From Aspidiotus rigidus (Eukaryota; Arthropoda; Insecta; Hemiptera; Diaspididae), in assembly GCA_035079385.1 (NCBI GenBank), contig JAVHKY010000028.1, positions 496,001 to 560,000 on the forward strand: DNA of 64,000 nucleotides. The letters are read 5' to 3'. Shown piece by piece: positions 1-10,329 of the stretch. The notes below the pieces were generated by a model, which searched no databases, was not told the origin of the DNA, and worked only from the letters and a program-made list of their open reading frames with translations. Made by a program: the position numbers and the translations under genes. Each line of letters starts with the position of its first letter. The stretch's first letter is position 1.

Positions 1-102
1 GCCTGTTTGATGTTTTACTGACGAATCAAAAAATTTTACCCTTTGATGCACATGAAATTCCCTCATTAATCCCTCGAATATCCTCCGTTCAACTGTAAAA
101 TG

Positions 103-964
103 TGTTATGACCCTATTCTTTTAGATACTCACGGCGCAGTTTGCGACGCCGGGGAGGGGGTTTGGCTAACCCCAGAAAGTCCCACCAACCACCACCTTTC
201 TCCTCCAAATAGGGTAACACACTTTAGCCAATATAAGGAAGTGCCGATTATACACTCGGCTGTCCTGACGTCAAGTACAGCGTGATGGCAACCAAGCACG
301 CTGACTTAAAATGCTGGCACAATGATACTCAGATCGAGGAAGCACCGAGAATGCACTCGGCCGTCTAAGCTTTCAGTACAGTGTGATGGCAACCAAACAC
401 ACTGACCTACTACAATGCTTCCACAGCAATACTAATGCAATTAGCTGGTCGCGCAAGGACCGTCAATAATAACGTTCAACAGATATACTGCTAAAAGAGA
501 AACTTTAATCGCTCTAGTCGGCAACCGAACTAGACAAGAAAAACTGATGGCAACCAAACAGTTACTGTGCCCACATCTCGTTCTCCTTTTATGATACTGA
601 GTCGTGCCGTATTGTGCATACCCGAGTATATTTCGTATAGCTATTTCAATCTACTAAAATAATATCTCGTTCTGATTGGCCAGGTACTTCGCGAAATCAC
701 TTTTCGTTCTAAATCTCATAGCGATATATAGCAATATATGTAAAAAGCATTTTCCGTTAATATTCGCCAATCGGTAATCGTCCTTATAGTTCTCGTCGAA
801 TTTCGTACTCTCATTGGTTCCTTAATACATAGTTCTTTTGGTATATAATAATAAATCGTACGTTCTGGCAATCAGTTAACGATAACGACTCGACGCGCAT
901 TGTATTACACCGACAAACGTATTTCGCTACTTCTATTTACGAAGCAAATTTTACGATCATAATA
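103..964 (-). repeat. LTR, left copy (3' LTR in element sense)
   Basis: Same length and apparently the same sequence as 7181-8042. It contains internal sub-repeats: TGATGGCAACCAA occurs three times (about 284-296, 384-396 and 546-558), twice within a longer duplicated block that also carries CACTCGGC. These could be regulatory repeats, but that is inference. The element's own ORFs start outside it. Confidence 0.95.
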
Positions 965-969
965 TACGG

Positions 970-977
970 CCTTTCCT
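970..977 (-). other. candidate polypurine tract
   Basis: On the minus strand these bases read AGGAAAGG and lie 5 bp from the 3' LTR, where the plus-strand primer of an LTR element should be. It is short and not perfectly adjacent, so the call is tentative. Confidence 0.4.
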
Positions 978-1101
978 GACAGAGTTTGGCCTCCAAACTC
1001 TGAAGAGTACACAGACAGCAACACATACTGTTAGAGAAACATTCGGTGGTCCTGAAAAGGACCGTTTCAAAAACAAATTGTAAGCTTTACGGCTTATCCG
1101 C

Positions 1102-1803
1102 TTAATTCTGGCGGCGTCGCGGATGGAAGGGGCACGCAAGAGTGTGAACGCCCGACTTTTTTCTACATTTTACACATCGCGCTTCATCTTCAGCCGATAG
1201 TTCGTCTTTTTCCTGCGTCGATAGTTCTAACGCCAATACATCTTCGTCCTCTTCCTTCTCGTTTTGTAATTTTTCTGCAAAGTCCCGTATTTCTTTGTCC
1301 TCACGTTTGAACTTCGCCAAGTAATCTTCGTGTTCTTGAACGGGGGCAATCGGCGATTGGTTGGAAATAGCCGTCGGTTGTTGGGAAACTACCGATCGAC
1401 GGCCTAAGGGAATCGGCGAGAGAGGCATCTGACGTATACGCTTTCGACAAGAGTTTTCTTCTTTCTCTACGCTCGTCCGTTGCGCAGGAGGGGTGATTGT
1501 AGTTCTCGGTGTTGATGGAAAATTGAAGGCTACCGTTAAAGCACGAATGGTCCCCAACAGGCGCAATACATCGGGCGCTAATCCCAACTCCTCGAATCTG
1601 GGACGAAATGTATTCGGTAGGTCGTAACTTAACGTCTGAAGTAAACCTAGGCTTCGTCGTAAAACATTTATTTCCATCTGTTGCGAATGAATCACGTACT
1701 CCGATGTCGCCAGATACAACTCCAACATTCGATCTCGCCGGCGTGCGCTATCGATTCTCCGTTGTTGTTCTTCATCCTTCTTCTTCGGTGTTTCTTTATC
1801 CAT
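1102..1803 (-). CDS. third ORF of the gypsy element, unknown function
   Basis: A 233-residue intact ORF between integrase and the 3' LTR, the slot env occupies in errantiviruses. It does not look like env: I see no signal peptide, no membrane segment and no furin-type site. The N-terminal third is rich in charged residues and heptad-like leucines (coiled-coil-like), followed by a Pro/Ser/Thr-rich middle, an acidic Glu/Lys stretch, and a C-terminal CVKC...H...C..H cluster (about residues 210-227) that could bind zinc. It starts 267 bp downstream of the integrase ORF, so it would need a spliced or internal mRNA. It has stayed open although pol is broken. A nucleic-acid-binding or accessory role is possible; I do not recognise the family. 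Confidence 0.7.
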   Translation of the reverse strand: MDKETPKKKDEEQQRRIDSARRRDRMLELYLATSEYVIHSQQMEINVLRRSLGLLQTLSYDLPNTFRPRFEELGLAPDVLRLLGTIRALTVAFNFPSTPRTTITPPAQRTSVEKEENSCRKRIRQMPLSPIPLGRRSVVSQQPTAISNQSPIAPVQEHEDYLAKFKREDKEIRDFAEKLQNEKEEDEDVLALELSTQEKDELSAEDEARCVKCRKKSGVHTLACPFHPRRRQN

Positions 1804-2069
1804 CTTGGGAATGCTATTGTTTTTAACTCACAGGAAACAACTATACAATTAACAAAACTAACGAACAGTGAAAATACAGCTTTTCTCGCTGATTTTTATA
1901 ACATTTCATATCGCAAATATGGACCAATAACTGTACGCTCTTCTGCACACTTCCAGTATTGGTTGGAAATTTTTGCTTCGCTTCACAGTTTTTTTTTTTT
2001 TATTACTCTCCTTTTCTCTCTTTTTTTTTTAAACGTTTTCGTACACGTGTTTTTCGTATATGCTTTCAT

Positions 2070-3620
2070 CTACATTTTCTCGGTATCCGATTCATCGGAT
2101 TCTGCTGATGAGTCAGCCAAGATCTCTATACGTTTCAAATGTTCTGGCGCATGAACTGCTTTATATTTCCTATGTCGTGTATCAAAATTTTCAACCTTGT
2201 ATCTGTCATGAGGATAGGGTTTTGTGATTTTATAGGGTCCCTTGAACCTTAATTTTGTTTTCGTCGACGGATTCGGATTGGTGATTAATACGTAATCATT
2301 TTCATTGAATTTACGAGCGGCGCGGCGTGTTTTATTCTTTTCCAGCATCTTGTTTTGTACTTCTTTATTTTTCTGTACGGCTTCGGCACGATTACTCATT
2401 CTTCTTTGCTCAAATTCATCTTGTGGAGTCTTTTCTGTCTCCTCTTGCCGATCAGGATCAATTTCATTTACTAAAGGAGCTTCGGCAGCTAATCTAGGTC
2501 GAAATCCTAGTAACAATTCATTCGGCGTTTTGCCTGTGCTTTCACTAACGGCGTTATTGATGCTCATTGTCACTTGTGATAAATACTTGTCCCATGATAC
2601 TTCGTCAGGGATTATGGCTATAAGTTTATCGAGCACAACCGCATTTACACGTTCTACCTGGCCTGCTGCTCTTGGGGTGCTGACCGCTGTCAAAATCAAA
2701 AGAATCCCATGATCTTTGCAATACTGAACAAATTCATCGGATTTAAAAGCACTCCTTCTGTCCGCAATAATTCGTCGCGGAAAACCAAAAATACTAGCCA
2801 GTTGTTCTAAAAATTTTATAACTCCATTTGTCGTGGTTGATTTACTTGGCCACAACCAGACATACTTGGTGAAGGCATCTACTATTACTAATAGATGCGT
2901 ATTCTTTCTAGCGGTTTGCAAAAAGGGACCTAAGTGGTCCATATGAATTGTGTCCATTGGTAATTGAGGCTTGGGTATCGGGTGTAACTTCCCAGCCGAT
3001 TCTCCGCGTTTTGGTTTCACATATAAGCAATTTAAACAGGCTCTTAAATAATCCTCTACATATTTACGCAGTTTTGGGAACCAAAAGCGTTGTCGAACTA
3101 ACTCCTCTGTTTTTGCTACTCCCGGGTGAGCATTGTCATCGTGATACATTCTCAGTATTTGTGCTCGAGCGCTTCTTGGGACTACCCATTTCAAGCCATT
3201 TTCTGTGCGACGGTAAAGTCTACCCCTCTTCAACACAAAATCTCTTTTTATTTCTTTGGCTCTAGAAGTAGGTTTCTGCATATTTATGGCTTCCATAAGT
3301 TCACGACATTTTGCATCTTGTAATTGTGCAATTTTAACCCAATCATCTAAATCAAGCTCATTCATACGTCTAATGCTAATCTCTTTATCGGCTATCGTGT
3401 CTGTGTCTTGAGGATTCACTTTTTCCACTGGACTTCTACTGAGAGCATCCACATGTTTCATGCAAGTCCCTGCTCGGTATTCTACATCAAATTCAAAATC
3501 TTGTATCAGAAGCCACCATCGCGCTATTCTAGGATTAATATCCTTTTTTGTCAGAGTGTATCTTAGTGCACTACAATCTGTGATTACTTTGAATTTTTTA
3601 CCATATAGATATACTCTCAT
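2070..3620 (-). CDS. pol: gypsy pol, 3' part: end of RNase H plus integrase
   Basis: A 516-residue ORF continuing pol in another frame. It opens inside RNase H (motif VITDCSALRYTL, then HVDALSR). An HHCC zinc domain follows (H-x4-H ... CLNC, about residues 160-195) and then the integrase core: first Asp in HMDHLGPF, second Asp in IIADRRSAF, Glu in GQVERVN. The DDE triad is present, but the second motif reads DRR where gypsy integrases usually have DRG. The C-terminal part (NDYVLITNPNPSTK..KGPYKITKP) matches the GPY/F-type DNA-binding tail. The ATG at 3620 is internal to the domain and is not a natural start; this ORF is the downstream half of a broken pol. Confidence 0.92.
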   Translation of the reverse strand: MRVYLYGKKFKVITDCSALRYTLTKKDINPRIARWWLLIQDFEFDVEYRAGTCMKHVDALSRSPVEKVNPQDTDTIADKEISIRRMNELDLDDWVKIAQLQDAKCRELMEAINMQKPTSRAKEIKRDFVLKRGRLYRRTENGLKWVVPRSARAQILRMYHDDNAHPGVAKTEELVRQRFWFPKLRKYVEDYLRACLNCLYVKPKRGESAGKLHPIPKPQLPMDTIHMDHLGPFLQTARKNTHLLVIVDAFTKYVWLWPSKSTTTNGVIKFLEQLASIFGFPRRIIADRRSAFKSDEFVQYCKDHGILLILTAVSTPRAAGQVERVNAVVLDKLIAIIPDEVSWDKYLSQVTMSINNAVSESTGKTPNELLLGFRPRLAAEAPLVNEIDPDRQEETEKTPQDEFEQRRMSNRAEAVQKNKEVQNKMLEKNKTRRAARKFNENDYVLITNPNPSTKTKLRFKGPYKITKPYPHDRYKVENFDTRHRKYKAVHAPEHLKRIEILADSSAESDESDTEKM

Positions 3621-3721
3621 CCGTTGCAGCGATCTTACTATTGCCAGCGTTTCTAACTCGTAGGAGTGGTATTTCTTTTCATCATCTGTCGTCTGCTGGC
3701 TGAAATACAGTACAGGTTTTA
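3621..3721 (-). pseudogene. frameshift in gypsy RNase H
   Basis: The first pol ORF ends at a TAA at 3719-3721 just after HTDASSIGIAGILMQRQ. RNase H homology then continues in the next frame: a KPVLYFSQQ-type stretch follows immediately, joining the downstream ORF. No canonical slippery heptamer is evident, and RNase H is not a usual place for programmed frameshifting. A single-base indel is the simplest explanation. Confidence 0.8.
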
Positions 3722-6700
3722 GAGTTTGTCGGATTGTCGTTGCATGAGGATTCCTGCAATCCCTATGCTACTGGCGTCTGTATGCAACTCAGTTTCTGCA
3801 GCTGGATTGTAGATAGCCAATACTGGCCTAGTAATCAACTTCTTTTTCAGAGTTTCAAACGCCATTTGATGAGTTTGTTGCCAATTAAACTCGACTTCCT
3901 TTTTTGTCAACTTAGTCAGTGGGGACGCCAATAAACTGAAATCTTTAATAAATTTTCGAAAATAGCTGGCTAAACCTATAAATTGTCTAACTTCCTTGAC
4001 ACTCTTTGGTTGCGGAAATGATTCTACTGCTTGGATCTTCTCTATACCTGGTCTCACTTGACCATTTTCTATTTCATGCCCGAGGTAGGATACTTTATCA
4101 AACAGGAATCGACACTTATCCAGTCTAAGAGTTAAATTGGCTTTTCTTAAAGCCTCAAATATTTTTCTCAGCTTTTTCATATTTTCTTTACAATCTTTAG
4201 ATGGAATCATTATGTCATTTAGGTATGCTACTATTCCTGATCCAGATAATGGGGCTAGTATCGTATTAATGACTCTCTGGAACACTGCCCCTCCATTGGA
4301 TAAACCAAATGGTTGTCGAAGCCATTCAAATTGTCCGTCAGGGGTGACAAAACTGGTTTTATCAATCGAATTGGGCTCCATAGGGATTTGCCAGTATCCC
4401 CAGGCCAAATCTAATGATGAAAAGCATTTTGCATCCAACATACAATCAATTAGATCATCAATTCGGGGTAACGGATATTGTTGTCTCACAATTTTTGAGT
4501 TGAGTCTTCTAAAATCGCAACACATTCTCAATCCACCATCTTTCTTTTTGACCAACAATATAGGACTTGAGTAAGGAGATTGCGAGTCACGAACTATACC
4601 ATATTTCTTCAGTTCCATGATATGCTCTTTCACATATTCTCTTTCAGAATGCGACAGACGGTATGGTCTGTAAACTACAGGTTCTGGATCCAATAATGTT
4701 ATTTCCATTGATCCTATTGTAGACATGCCTAGTTCACTTAAATCCGCGGCAAAACAATCACGAAATTCATTGATTAACTCCAATAATTGTTGTAGGTCTT
4801 CTTCTTTTACATTTTCCCCAACTACGCTTTGTAAGTCAGTTAAAGTGAAGGGCTCCCCATGCTCCTGTCGCACTGTTTCTGTAGTAACATCCAAATTAGC
4901 TTGGACTGCACGTGCTAAAATTCTTTTTGGACTCAGTTTCCTCTCTTTATTGGCCATATTAATTACAGGTAAGAAGCCGTCTGGACTTGTAATACATCGA
5001 GGAATATAGATATCTGGTCCTCTCGGACCTCCCTCTACAAATACGGTTGGACATTCTGGAATAGGTGTTTTCAATCTACAGAGACGCATAGTATATGGTG
5101 GTAAGACCACATCCTCAGCTGGAGTCAAAGATATTTTCCTCCTATTTTCATCTGTCTCTTCAGATTTTTCTGGAAAGAACCACCATTGGCCTGCTTTAAT
5201 AAAAGCTTCTAAATCAGTTCTGTATAATATATCTTTTCCAATAACTATATCTTCCTCTTGAAGATCATTAGGTACTACGTGCACCTCAAGTTTAGTCTTA
5301 TATGCTCCTAAGGAAATATCTACGTCTGCAACTCCTTTTGTGAAGCCACTATGTACTTTTCCATAAGCTATTATTTCACTATGCCGCGGTTCAATGGTCA
5401 ACTGCAATTCCTCCGCAGTATCTTCCCTAAGTGTGGTAACGTCACTTCCGCAATCAACAAAGCCAACAATTAATACATCATTGACTTTACATTCTGTATA
5501 TCCCGCATTTTTCTTTTCTTCTCCCAGATTGAGTTTTCGGGAGGACAGCTTAGGACAATTTTCAGCCTTATGTCCGTACCAATTACATTTAGAGCATTGA
5601 ATTTTATCTTTAGGGCAATCAGCCGCCCGGTGCCCTACAGCAGTACAGTTAAAACAAGTTATAGTCTTAGCATCTGGTTTCCCAGTCTTCTTTTGATCTT
5701 TTCCCGTTGATTGATGGTCTTCATTACGGGATTCATTTTTGGGAGTAAAACTCTTACCAGTGTTTGAATCACTAGGTCTTTTATCAGATCGATTCCAAGA
5801 ATTATCAAAACCAAATCTACCCTTTCCTTTAAAAGGAGTAGTGGGTTTATTTTTCCAATTTGTGTTGGGCTTTTGATGGCACTGACGGGCTACATGTCCC
5901 TCTTTATTACACGTATAACATTTCTTCTTTGGCGTATTAGATACAGAATTTTCCTGTACTATATCTTGCCGTGAAAATGGGAGAATACAGTGTTGGTACA
6001 GATCTTCAGGAGTTTCAAAACGGTATGCCTTGCTGCTGGTTTTAATAACCCTATCTGTTATTCCTTCTATAATATGATCCACCTGCTGCCATGGTGTTAG
6101 CTGACATGGCCGTAGCAGAGCTAACTTTGCAAAATAGTACTTTTCATAGCTTTCTCCTGCTTCCTTGACACGCTTCTTCATGCGATCCATGTCAACAGCA
6201 TGGTCTCTTGATTCAGGGAAAGTGCGCAATAATAATTCTTTCCACTCTTCCCAGGAATTTTGGTAATCAACCAGGTTATCATACCAGTCGCGCCCTATTC
6301 CACGGAGTCGCGCTTGCATGTGGTAGATGGTAGTAGTCTCAGTCCATTTGAACATATCTTTGAATTGTTCCAATGTGTGCAGCCATTGCTGTGTCGTCCA
6401 TTTCCTTTGACTTGGATCATATTCCGGTATACTTTCCAATTTCATAGTTTGGTGTATAGGCCATGATGTTCTTTTCTCATTCTGAGATAAAAGCAAACCT
6501 ATCAGTTCTTCCTGACGTGCTATGACCGACTGTAGAATTGCCTCTGAATCTGTACGCGCCCTCTTTGCGCTTTCACTAGGCAAATTCTCTTCTATTTCTT
6601 TTCTTTGTCTCTTTCTATGTGAAACAGAACCTCCTTGGGAACCTTCAGTTTTCCCGGCATCATGCAATTCATCTTCTACATCAATTCTATTCAAATCCGT

Positions 6701-7132
6701 ATCATCTTGCTGATTAGGACCGCGACTACAGGGCCTTCCCTGAGTCTTTGCCCCACCCCTAACTGACCGCGATTCCACCTCCTTTCGAGGAGCCGCTGGG
6801 CGAGTCTCTCCTCCTCGAGACTCCCCAATCAATTGAGGGTGTTCTACACCTCTACTCGAAGAATTAATAACTCTTGGGCGCACCAGTGGTCGACCATCGG
6901 GTTTTCCACTCGACTTTTGCCCTTTCCTCCCTCTTGAGGAACTTCCTATTCTCAAATCATTTCTCCGAGCAAAGGGCGCCGGGATATCTGCCATTTCCTC
7001 TTCAGTGGCTGCTGTTTCAACATGTACTTGAGCTTCCACTTCTTGGATCATAGGTTCTTCTTCATCTGAACTTGGTGATATTTGTCGCAGGAGCCGATTG
7101 CTTGAGGCTCTCAACTTTTGTCTTGTTAGCAT
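3719..7132 (-). CDS. gag-pol: gypsy gag-protease-reverse transcriptase ORF
   Basis: 1,137 residues with the start in a good context (CACCATG). Residues 1-200 are basic and low-complexity. About 225-390 is a retrotransposon Gag domain (WLHTLEQF...LRTFPES). Three CCHC zinc knuckles lie near 405, 493 and 513. The protease active site is near 558 and reads VDCGSDVTT, with Cys where D-T/S-G is usual. RT spans about 820-1080: LVKKKDGGLRMC, then FSSLDLAWGYWQI with the first catalytic Asp, then FGLSNGGAVFQ. The YxDD box near residues 969-972 reads YLND, so the first Asp of the pair is Asn (codon at 4217-4219), which would be expected to abolish polymerase activity. RNase H begins at about 1100 and is cut by a stop. 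Confidence 0.95.
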   Translation of the reverse strand: MLTRQKLRASSNRLLRQISPSSDEEEPMIQEVEAQVHVETAATEEEMADIPAPFARRNDLRIGSSSRGRKGQKSSGKPDGRPLVRPRVINSSSRGVEHPQLIGESRGGETRPAAPRKEVESRSVRGGAKTQGRPCSRGPNQQDDTDLNRIDVEDELHDAGKTEGSQGGSVSHRKRQRKEIEENLPSESAKRARTDSEAILQSVIARQEELIGLLLSQNEKRTSWPIHQTMKLESIPEYDPSQRKWTTQQWLHTLEQFKDMFKWTETTTIYHMQARLRGIGRDWYDNLVDYQNSWEEWKELLLRTFPESRDHAVDMDRMKKRVKEAGESYEKYYFAKLALLRPCQLTPWQQVDHIIEGITDRVIKTSSKAYRFETPEDLYQHCILPFSRQDIVQENSVSNTPKKKCYTCNKEGHVARQCHQKPNTNWKNKPTTPFKGKGRFGFDNSWNRSDKRPSDSNTGKSFTPKNESRNEDHQSTGKDQKKTGKPDAKTITCFNCTAVGHRAADCPKDKIQCSKCNWYGHKAENCPKLSSRKLNLGEEKKNAGYTECKVNDVLIVGFVDCGSDVTTLREDTAEELQLTIEPRHSEIIAYGKVHSGFTKGVADVDISLGAYKTKLEVHVVPNDLQEEDIVIGKDILYRTDLEAFIKAGQWWFFPEKSEETDENRRKISLTPAEDVVLPPYTMRLCRLKTPIPECPTVFVEGGPRGPDIYIPRCITSPDGFLPVINMANKERKLSPKRILARAVQANLDVTTETVRQEHGEPFTLTDLQSVVGENVKEEDLQQLLELINEFRDCFAADLSELGMSTIGSMEITLLDPEPVVYRPYRLSHSEREYVKEHIMELKKYGIVRDSQSPYSSPILLVKKKDGGLRMCCDFRRLNSKIVRQQYPLPRIDDLIDCMLDAKCFSSLDLAWGYWQIPMEPNSIDKTSFVTPDGQFEWLRQPFGLSNGGAVFQRVINTILAPLSGSGIVAYLNDIMIPSKDCKENMKKLRKIFEALRKANLTLRLDKCRFLFDKVSYLGHEIENGQVRPGIEKIQAVESFPQPKSVKEVRQFIGLASYFRKFIKDFSLLASPLTKLTKKEVEFNWQQTHQMAFETLKKKLITRPVLAIYNPAAETELHTDASSIGIAGILMQRQSDKL

Positions 7133-7180
7133 GGTGAGGGTTCAATCAGTGGTCGTGTTTTCTTTATCCCACTTCTGAAA

Positions 7181-8042
7181 TGTTATGACCCTATTCTTTT
7201 AGATACTCACGGCGCAGTTTGCGACGCCGGGGAGGGGGTTTGGCTAACCCCAGAAAGTCCCACCAACCACCACCTTTCTCCTCCAAATAGGGTAACACAC
7301 TTTAGCCAATATAAGGAAGTGCCGATTATACACTCGGCTGTCCTGACGTCAAGTACAGCGTGATGGCAACCAAGCACGCTGACTTAAAATGCTGGCACAA
7401 TGATACTCAGATCGAGGAAGCACCGAGAATGCACTCGGCCGTCTAAGCTTTCAGTACAGTGTGATGGCAACCAAACACACTGACCTACTACAATGCTTCC
7501 ACAGCAATACTAATGCAATTAGCTGGTCGCGCAAGGACCGTCAATAATAACGTTCAACAGATATACTGCTAAAAGAGAAACTTTAATCGCTCTAGTCGGC
7601 AACCGAACTAGACAAGAAAAACTGATGGCAACCAAACAGTTACTGTGCCCACATCTCGTTCTCCTTTTATGATACTGAGTCGTGCCGTATTGTGCATACC
7701 CGAGTATATTTCGTATAGCTATTTCAATCTACTAAAATAATATCTCGTTCTGATTGGCCAGGTACTTCGCGAAATCACTTTTCGTTCTAAATCTCATAGC
7801 GATATATAGCAATATATGTAAAAAGCATTTTCCGTTAATATTCGCCAATCGGTAATCGTCCTTATAGTTCTCGTCGAATTTCGTACTCTCATTGGTTCCT
7901 TAATACATAGTTCTTTTGGTATATAATAATAAATCGTACGTTCTGGCAATCAGTTAACGATAACGACTCGACGCGCATTGTATTACACCGACAAACGTAT
8001 TTCGCTACTTCTATTTACGAAGCAAATTTTACGATCATAATA
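7181..8042 (-). repeat. LTR, right copy (5' LTR in element sense)
   Basis: Promoter-side LTR for the minus-strand element; the gag ATG lies 49 bp inside it. Same 862-bp length as the other LTR with no indels, as expected of a young insertion. The flanking AATG duplicate is at 8043-8046. Confidence 0.95.
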
Positions 8043-8046
8043 AATG

Positions 8047-9340
8047 GTAAATTCTGCAAACTGTAACTCCTGTCTCTAGCAAAATGTACCAGGTACGGAC
8101 AATTATAGTCCAATTCGAGAGCGACCCTTGGCTTCAGCGGACCTGCAGGTGAAATAAATAGTAGTGAGAGTATGTAAAGTGCAGTAGCAGCGATCTACGA
8201 GATAACACGACAGTTTCCTGTAGTTTCACTCAATCCGCAACATTCAATACGGTGAAAGTGTACAGTATTTATCCCGGAAATAGGCTCCATTTATCACATC
8301 TATTTACCAGCAAGCAGTCTTCTTAAATATCTGCAAACATAAAAAAGAGGAAAATATTGTTATAACTAGATGTGCGGTCTCTAAAGTTTCTATACATCGA
8401 ACAACAATAAATGAGGGCTAAGGTATCATGGTCACACAAAGCATTCGGCAGGACCATCTTAACTTTTGGTCGTGTACGCAGCATCATATTCGCATCACAC
8501 CATATTTACGCTGTACGTATAAATAAATAATTTTATGTACGCATTGTAACACGATCACGTGTGGTCTCATTCAACTATCTAGTCGCGCGCGCAAAAAAAG
8601 AAGAAAACAGGTTAACCACAGCTGCCCTTTTCAGCGTAGCACTGCACCATTTTTATATTCTGCCTTATATAAATGATACCCAGAGTGAACTCGTCATACG
8701 CGTACACCCGCTATATTTATTCCAATACGGTAGCTGGCTCGAGTTTATATACGTATGTATAGTCTGGCCAAAGTTTGCGCAAACAGCTACCGCATTATAA
8801 TCAATGTCAAGCACGCAGACTTCCATAAGTTGCGGACGAGCATCATCAGCGGTCGGCTTCTTTTTGTCGTCTTCTTATTAACTGTTGGAGGTATTGGCGA
8901 AATGCTCGCCATCACTTTACCAACCTCGTTACTTCTTTTCACGAATGCGACCGTAGTCTAATTTAAGGTGACCGCTCTTCTCACGCGATCGGCGTAAAAC
9001 AATACCCAGACGATGTAGGCCAGTATAATATGTGTACAGTCGCTGCGGATTGAATGTGTATTCTCTTTTAGGTGAAATGATGCGAAAATTAATGCTTTAG
9101 ATTCGATCAAGACGAAGTTACTATACAGCCATAATTTATAATCTTATTTTGAGAATTCTTCCTATATATCTGACCTCACTCCAGAATACTTTCTGAGTAA
9201 AAGAAAAAAAAATCAAAATAATTATTCCATACCTAGTGTAATCACGTCGTTGCTGCTGTACTTGAGGCTTTTCTCTCGTTCATTAATTTTCATTGCCTTC
9301 ATTTTGAATTCGCATGTTCAGAAATGATCTGAGATCGAGA
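8047..9340. other. no gene recognised
   Basis: Flank of the gypsy insertion. Only short ORFs without codon structure or recognisable motifs; I see nothing identifiable. Confidence 0.5.
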
Positions 9341-9364
9341 GGATATTGAAAGCGAGACATACCC

Positions 9365-10115
9365 ATGATCTTATGTTTTCCTCGAAGGAAGAAATTTCAT
9401 TCCTCTTATTCCATCAAAAAAACTGGTCGAGGCTGTTCATTACCTTACCCCTCCTCCCTTCCTGGATCCACTCTAGTGGGTCAGTTACTTCGCATTCCAA
9501 AGGTTTCTATAACCCAAGCTATGAGAGTACTTATGAGTGAGTTACTTGTCAAAGCCAAAGTTCCTAAAGGTGTGCTTACTCAATTTGTTGAATTACTTGT
9601 GGTCCCATTATTTCTGCAAGTTCAATAACCAGTTGTTCGAAAAATTTGAATTCGGAGTGTGTGGATTCAATTTTCCCTAACACGTTCCGTAAAATTGAGG
9701 ACCTATAGTCTATTGTATGCTATGTTGAAGTCATTATAGCCATAGGTTCGTCCTCAAGTTCACTGATATCTGATGTTTTCATGTGTAAATTCGCGAACAT
9801 GATCTTCTCAGGTCCTTCGGGTCGCTTGTTGGCATATACGTCGAAGATACCGTAGGTCGAAGCAATAGGTGGGTGAGTTCCTGGATGTCATCAATTCATT
9901 TTACCCTTCGATCAAGTTTACCGGAAGTTGGCGGCCACAAGATCAGTGTCTTGGTCCTCAAAGTCTCGATTACTCATGGCCTTTACCGTTTCAGTGTCTT
10001 CAAAAAACAGACTGCCTCTGATAGATGAGGTAATTGTAACAGATTTTTCATTGCTTCCTGCCTCTGATCACCTTATCTCAATTTGGATCGTAGTTTCAAG
10101 GAGTCGATACGATTT
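9365..10115 (+). pseudogene. ancient Penelope-like RT fragment (copy F)
   Basis: Degraded middle part of a PLE reverse transcriptase. Frame-broken pieces align in order with the intact PLE at 33.9-35.8 kb: IPKVSITQAMRVLMSELLVK (compare FPNIPKATTMQQIGKLLV), then a MCKFANMIFSG-like stretch, then EFLDVINSFYPSIKFT (compare EFLAYLNSLYPSIKFT), then KVSITHGLYRFSVFKKQT (compare TISVIDGVHDFGIYRKST). Stops and shifts interrupt it repeatedly and the YVDD box is not preserved. The 87-residue ORF at 9365-9628 is one surviving piece. It is clearly older than PLEs A-D. Confidence 0.75.
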
Positions 10116-10329
10116 ATGCCACCGACAACCTCATTGATGGGTTGTTCTTTTGTCTTGTAAGCTTATGGCTCATTCATTGGATTGTCCTCATTCTTACGTC
10201 CCATCAAGAATTCCAGCAAGAGGATGACACCCTTCATATCATGGCCACCCGTAACAGCCTCAATATTAATGGATTCAATTCGATTGCTCATATTACGGCA
10301 CAGACTAGATGCATCAAAAAAGTAAAATA

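Larger units (their letters stand above)
103..8042 (-). mobile_element. Ty3/gypsy LTR retrotransposon, recently inserted, pol damaged
   Basis: A complete LTR retrotransposon read on the minus strand. Two 862-bp LTRs (103-964 and 7181-8042) flank gag-protease-RT, RNase H-integrase and a third ORF. The 4 bases before the left LTR (99-102, AATG) recur right after the right LTR (8043-8046), a target-site duplication of gypsy-type length. LTR tips are an imperfect inverted pair, TGTTATG at one end and CATAATA at the other. The order protease, RT, RNase H, integrase is that of the gypsy superfamily; copia elements place integrase before RT. The LTRs match in every stretch I compared, which implies recent insertion, yet pol carries a frameshift and an altered RT active site. 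I found no convincing tRNA primer-binding site next to the right LTR. Confidence 0.96.

Noticed and set aside
957..1139. Small minus-strand ORF next to the LTR
   Set aside because: Overlaps the gypsy third ORF and the LTR edge; no supporting motif.
3621..3740. Programmed frameshift between the two pol ORFs
   Set aside because: No clear slippery heptamer, the site lies within RNase H, and the RT motif is also damaged; an indel is simpler.
2305..6713. Plus-strand ORFs within 2.3-6.7 kb
   Set aside because: Antisense shadows of gypsy gag-pol.
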